The translations under genes and the position numbers were made by a program. From NCBI GenBank assembly GCA_012974475.1, contig JAAXQD010000230.1:1-7578 (forward strand): DNA of 7,578 nucleotides, in the 5' to 3' direction. The DNA is from Desulfobacterales bacterium (lineage in GTDB: Bacteria > Desulfobacterota > Desulfobacteria > Desulfobacterales > UBA11574). A model generated the notes under the pieces. It was not told the origin of the DNA. It made no database searches and saw only the letters and a program-made list of their open reading frames with translations. Shown piece after piece: positions 4,898 through 7,578 of this stretch (the stretch's first letter is position 1; the number at the start of each line of letters is the position of its first letter).

Positions 4898-6405
4898 AAC
4901 CAGAAAATTTTCCAAAAGAAATTCAACCCTTTATAATTCCTCAGCATGAGGGCGAACTGATTTATCGATGCCTGGGCTGTGGCCAAAGGTACGGAATTAA
5001 TAAACTGCTCTATACGTGCCCGGATTGCGCACAGGTGCTTCTCATTTACGACCTCAATTTTGAGCGTTTAAAAAAGATTCCGGGAGAGATCTGGCGAAAA
5101 ATTTTTGACTACCGCAAGATGCTTACCATTCCAGCATTGAAGGGGATCTATCTGTATCATGAATTTATCGGGCCGGTGATACCCCTCGATTCGGTGATTT
5201 ATCTGGGCGAAGGACACACACCGATTGTCGAAGCAAATGATTTTTTGCAACAGAAAGCCGGTGTCAGATTCTACTTTAAGAATGACGGTCAAAATCCCAG
5301 CGCCTCCTTTAAGGACCGGGGGATGGCCAGTGCCTTGAGCTATATCCATTTTTTGCTTCAAAAAGGTTATGTTTCCGACGTGCTGGCCATATGTGCGTCT
5401 ACCGGAGACACCTCCGCTGCTGCTGCCTTATATGCGTCCTATCTTCAACCCCATGTTAAATCTGCCGTGCTCCTTCCCCACAAGAAGGTCACCCCCCAAC
5501 AGCTTTCTCAGCCCCTGGGAAGCGGTGCTGCTGTGTTCGAGATTCCGGGTGTTTTTGACGATTGTATGAAGGTTGTTGAAGCACTGTCAGAAAACTATAA
5601 TGTGGCACTTCTCAACTCTAAAAATGCCTGGCGGATACTTGGACAGGAGTCGTATTCATATGAAATTGCCCAATCCTTTGAATACGACATGGAAGATAAG
5701 GTGGTGGTTTTACCCGTTGGTAACGCCGGCAATATTACCGCTGTGATCAGCGGGTTTTTAAAATTTTATGAGACCGGTATCATAACGTCTTTGCCGAAAA
5801 TATTGGGCGTTCAGTCTCAACATGCCAACCCTGTTTACCGATATTACCTCGAACCGGATGCTGAGAAACGAAAGTTTAGACCGGTGACCGTCAAGTCCAG
5901 TGTTGCCCAGGCCGCCATGATCGGGAATCCTGTTTCAATGCCGAGGGTGATTCATCTGGTGGATGCTTATAACCGGATGTCGGACAGGCAGAATGTATTT
6001 TTTATGGAGGTTTCTGAACAATCCATCATGGATTGGGAACTTTTGGCCAATCGGAACGGACATATTGCCTGTACCCACGGCGGAGAATCGCTTGCCGGCC
6101 TGGTGGAAGCACGCAAGCAGAAAATTGTCGGAAACAATGATGTCGCCGTGGTCGATTCCACAGCCCATGCACTCAAGTTTTCCGGTTTTCAGGAGATGTA
6201 TTTTGAAAAAAGCTTTCCTGCAGAATTCGGAATTGTTTCGGACCCGGCACTTATGAATGCGCCTGTTTACGTTCACCCAAAGGATCTCCCAAAAGTCCCT
6301 GCTCCGGGGAAACCATTGCAGGGTGCAGCGTTCGATAATTTTGTCGAACGGATATCCGAGGAGGTCGCAACGCGTTTGAGTCTCAAAAAGGTGCTGAAGG
6401 CATGA
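4894..6405 (+). CDS. thrC: Threonine synthase (PLP-dependent, zinc-ribbon N-terminus)
   Basis: This PLP enzyme should convert O-phospho-L-homoserine to threonine and phosphate, the last step of threonine synthesis (EC 4.2.3.1). It starts at a GTG overlapping the serS stop. Residues 26-45 carry CLGC and CPDC, a four-cysteine zinc ribbon seen in several longer threonine synthases. The fold-type II core shows LGEGHTP (104-110), the PLP-lysine motif SFKDRG with K140, ASTGDTSAA (168-176), and the phosphate-binding GNAGN (276-280). A later GHIACTHGGESLAG segment also fits the family. At 503 residues it is longer than the E. coli (428) or Thermus (about 350) enzymes; the extra length is the ribbon, a 50-residue linker and the C-terminal tail. 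The ATGA overlap with the next gene shows coupling. A related fold-II activity such as cysteate synthase cannot be excluded by eye, but threonine synthase is much more likely. Confidence 0.88.
   Translation: MKPENFPKEIQPFIIPQHEGELIYRCLGCGQRYGINKLLYTCPDCAQVLLIYDLNFERLKKIPGEIWRKIFDYRKMLTIPALKGIYLYHEFIGPVIPLDSVIYLGEGHTPIVEANDFLQQKAGVRFYFKNDGQNPSASFKDRGMASALSYIHFLLQKGYVSDVLAICASTGDTSAAAALYASYLQPHVKSAVLLPHKKVTPQQLSQPLGSGAAVFEIPGVFDDCMKVVEALSENYNVALLNSKNAWRILGQESYSYEIAQSFEYDMEDKVVVLPVGNAGNITAVISGFLKFYETGIITSLPKILGVQSQHANPVYRYYLEPDAEKRKFRPVTVKSSVAQAAMIGNPVSMPRVIHLVDAYNRMSDRQNVFFMEVSEQSIMDWELLANRNGHIACTHGGESLAGLVEARKQKIVGNNDVAVVDSTAHALKFSGFQEMYFEKSFPAEFGIVSDPALMNAPVYVHPKDLPKVPAPGKPLQGAAFDNFVERISEEVATRLSLKKVLKA
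6388..6393 (+). promoter_or_regulatory. Ribosome binding site of the LysM gene, inside thrC
   Basis: AAGGTG lies 8 bases before the ATG at 6402 and matches the anti-Shine-Dalgarno tail well. It sits in the last codons of thrC and supports the start that overlaps the thrC stop as ATGA. Confidence 0.6.
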
Positions 6406-7364
6406 AGATTCAAGACGTGTGTTTAATATCCGTCTGTTGCTCGACACTCGTTTTAGCATGTCTGATTGTTCTCCGTCCCGCATATTGCGCTTTTGTATAC
6501 AAAAACTACGTTGTTCGTTACGACAGGGGCTGGAACATACTCTGTGATCCGTATGTTGTAAAAAAAAATGATTGGATCTTTAAACTTTTCAGACAAAAGG
6601 GGGAACTTTCTCACAAGGATTACCCGGAATTTTTACGGATATTCAAACGATTGAATCCTCACGTTCATAACATTGACAGAATTCGTCCGGGACAGCACAT
6701 CCTGATTCCTCTTAAGAAAGTCACCCGGGACGCCCTTCCGGAACAATCCTCGGGGGTTGTTACCATTCCATTTATAGCCGATTCCCGCATGTCTCAAGCC
6801 CTTGAAAGGCATTCGTCCCCATATCGGGTCCAAAAAGGGGATTCCATATCCATCCTTATTGCCAAACAGTTTGAAGGTTATGGTACCCAAGCATATGAAA
6901 ATGGCATGAAATTGTTCAGGGTGATGAATCCTAAAATTAAAAATTTGAACCGCATTTATGTCGGTCAGATGATCCGGATTCCTGGTCCAGAAATTCAAAG
7001 CCAGCCACGGGTCCCGTCCCTGTTTGGGCAGACAACCCAGCATGGCAAAACAGCCGACATCGACCCTTCAATCACTGCGGGTCAGAAAACACCGATACCC
7101 ACCATGGCAAAAAATACAGAGAAACAGGCAGAATCTCCGTTGTCAAAGGTCGCGTGGGCGCTGGATGCTAAATTTTTTAATAAAGGTGTATACTTCTTTC
7201 CGCGTCTCGGATGGGAAGATGTAAAAGTCGACCTTTCCAGGTCCCCTTTCATGGAACTCAGAGACGGCACCCGGGTGTTCTTTCCAATGAATGCTGGCAA
7301 TCAGGCTTCAGAAATTAAAATGGCCAAATCTTTTTGGAAAGATGTGCATATTGTCACAACATAA
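6402..7364 (+). CDS. Secreted or membrane-anchored protein with two LysM domains
   Basis: The product has 320 residues as ended by the TAA at 7362. The N-terminus has a hydrophobic segment at about 7-25, followed by PAYCA and a possible signal peptidase cleavage after A30; if uncleaved it would be a membrane anchor. Two LysM modules, which bind peptidoglycan glycan chains, are visible. The first is at about 51-103 (YVVKKNDWIFKLF ... INPGQ-like RIRPGQHILIP) and the second at about 141-194 (YRVQKGDSISILI ... IYVGQMIRIP). A low-complexity polar linker (195-247, rich in Q, P, T) leads to a C-terminal region (248-320) containing PFMELRDGTRVFF and KSFWKDVHIV. A good ribosome binding site (AAGGTG) precedes the ATG, which overlaps the thrC stop. 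It should act in the periplasm or at the cell wall; no catalytic domain is seen. The same frame remains open after the stop, so this may be a truncated form of a longer protein. Confidence 0.8.
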   Translation: MKIQDVCLISVCCSTLVLACLIVLRPAYCAFVYKNYVVRYDRGWNILCDPYVVKKNDWIFKLFRQKGELSHKDYPEFLRIFKRLNPHVHNIDRIRPGQHILIPLKKVTRDALPEQSSGVVTIPFIADSRMSQALERHSSPYRVQKGDSISILIAKQFEGYGTQAYENGMKLFRVMNPKIKNLNRIYVGQMIRIPGPEIQSQPRVPSLFGQTTQHGKTADIDPSITAGQKTPIPTMAKNTEKQAESPLSKVAWALDAKFFNKGVYFFPRLGWEDVKVDLSRSPFMELRDGTRVFFPMNAGNQASEIKMAKSFWKDVHIVTT

Positions 7365-7578
7365 CCCTGGGTCTCTTTGGAAAAAATCTTTGATGCAGTT
7401 TTGGACCTCTTTGAAAATAAAATTTTGAAGACCCAGTTGTCTATTTCAGATCATAACGTTAAGATTGAAGTCCGGGGAATGTGGGTCATGGAACAACCCG
7501 AGCCGTCCGGGGAAGAAAAGCGCTATCTTTGCATAACACTTCTCGACGGCCAAAAAGAGCAGACACCGAATTCCATCG
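7365..7578 (+). CDS. Same-frame open segment after the LysM stop: remaining C-terminus of that protein, or start of a new gene (partial)
   Basis: Directly after the TAA at 7362-7364 the same reading frame is open for 71 codons to the window edge and looks coding: PWVSLEKIFDAVLDLFENK, then ISDHNVKIEVRGMWVMEQP, then RYLCITLLDGQKEQT. If a separate gene starts here, the options are a TTG at 7377 with no good ribosome binding site, or an ATG at 7488 with GGGGA 9 bases upstream. The ATG choice would discard the coding-looking first 40 codons. The lack of a good early start and the continuity of frame favour a single longer protein broken by a nonsense codon, for example CAA to TAA. This is inference; the 3' end lies outside the window. 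Confidence 0.55.

Overview
The window reads as ordinary chromosomal DNA from a Gram-negative bacterium. It is of moderate base composition and densely packed with housekeeping genes. The best guess for the source is a sulfate-reducing Desulfobacterota (former Deltaproteobacteria, Desulfobacterales-like) genome. That guess rests on family resemblance: the Pcm/YqaA pair, a 2-TM potassium channel with a bacterial RCK tail, a zinc-ribbon threonine synthase of about 500 residues, and a secreted two-LysM protein. It is inference, not a database result. No rRNA, tRNA, CRISPR array, transposase gene or phage gene is visible.

Layout. (1) Positions 20-1261, minus strand: pcm (isoaspartyl protein repair methyltransferase) followed after 3 bases by a YqaA/DedA-type membrane protein; the two are almost certainly co-transcribed. 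(2) Positions 1262-1752: a gene-poor divergent spacer of about 490 bases. It holds a compact hairpin resembling the right end of IS200/IS605 or REP-like elements, two weaker inverted repeats, and a nested palindrome lying on a candidate promoter about 100 bases ahead of the channel gene. (3) Positions 1753-2757, plus strand: a potassium channel with TVGYGE filter and RCK/TrkA regulatory domains. (4) Positions 2780-3367, minus strand: 5-formyltetrahydrofolate cyclo-ligase, convergent with the channel gene and driven by a good sigma-70-type promoter. (5) Positions 3408-3477: back-to-back promoters for the cyclo-ligase (minus) and serS (plus), then a serS leader of roughly 140 bases. (6) Positions 3623-7364, plus strand: serS, thrC and a LysM-protein gene, each overlapping the next by four bases (GTGA, ATGA), so a translationally coupled operon. 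(7) Positions 7365-7578: the reading frame of the LysM gene stays open after its TAA to the end of the window.

How the genes fit together. The right-hand operon joins amino-acid and translation functions (seryl-tRNA charging, threonine synthesis) to a cell-envelope LysM protein. The left-hand operon joins protein repair to a membrane protein of the DedA superfamily. No new multi-gene system is evident. The points most worth a second look are the in-frame stop in the LysM gene, the orphan IS200/IS605-like hairpin, the nested palindrome before the channel gene, and the internal methionine at the start of the channel's RCK domain.
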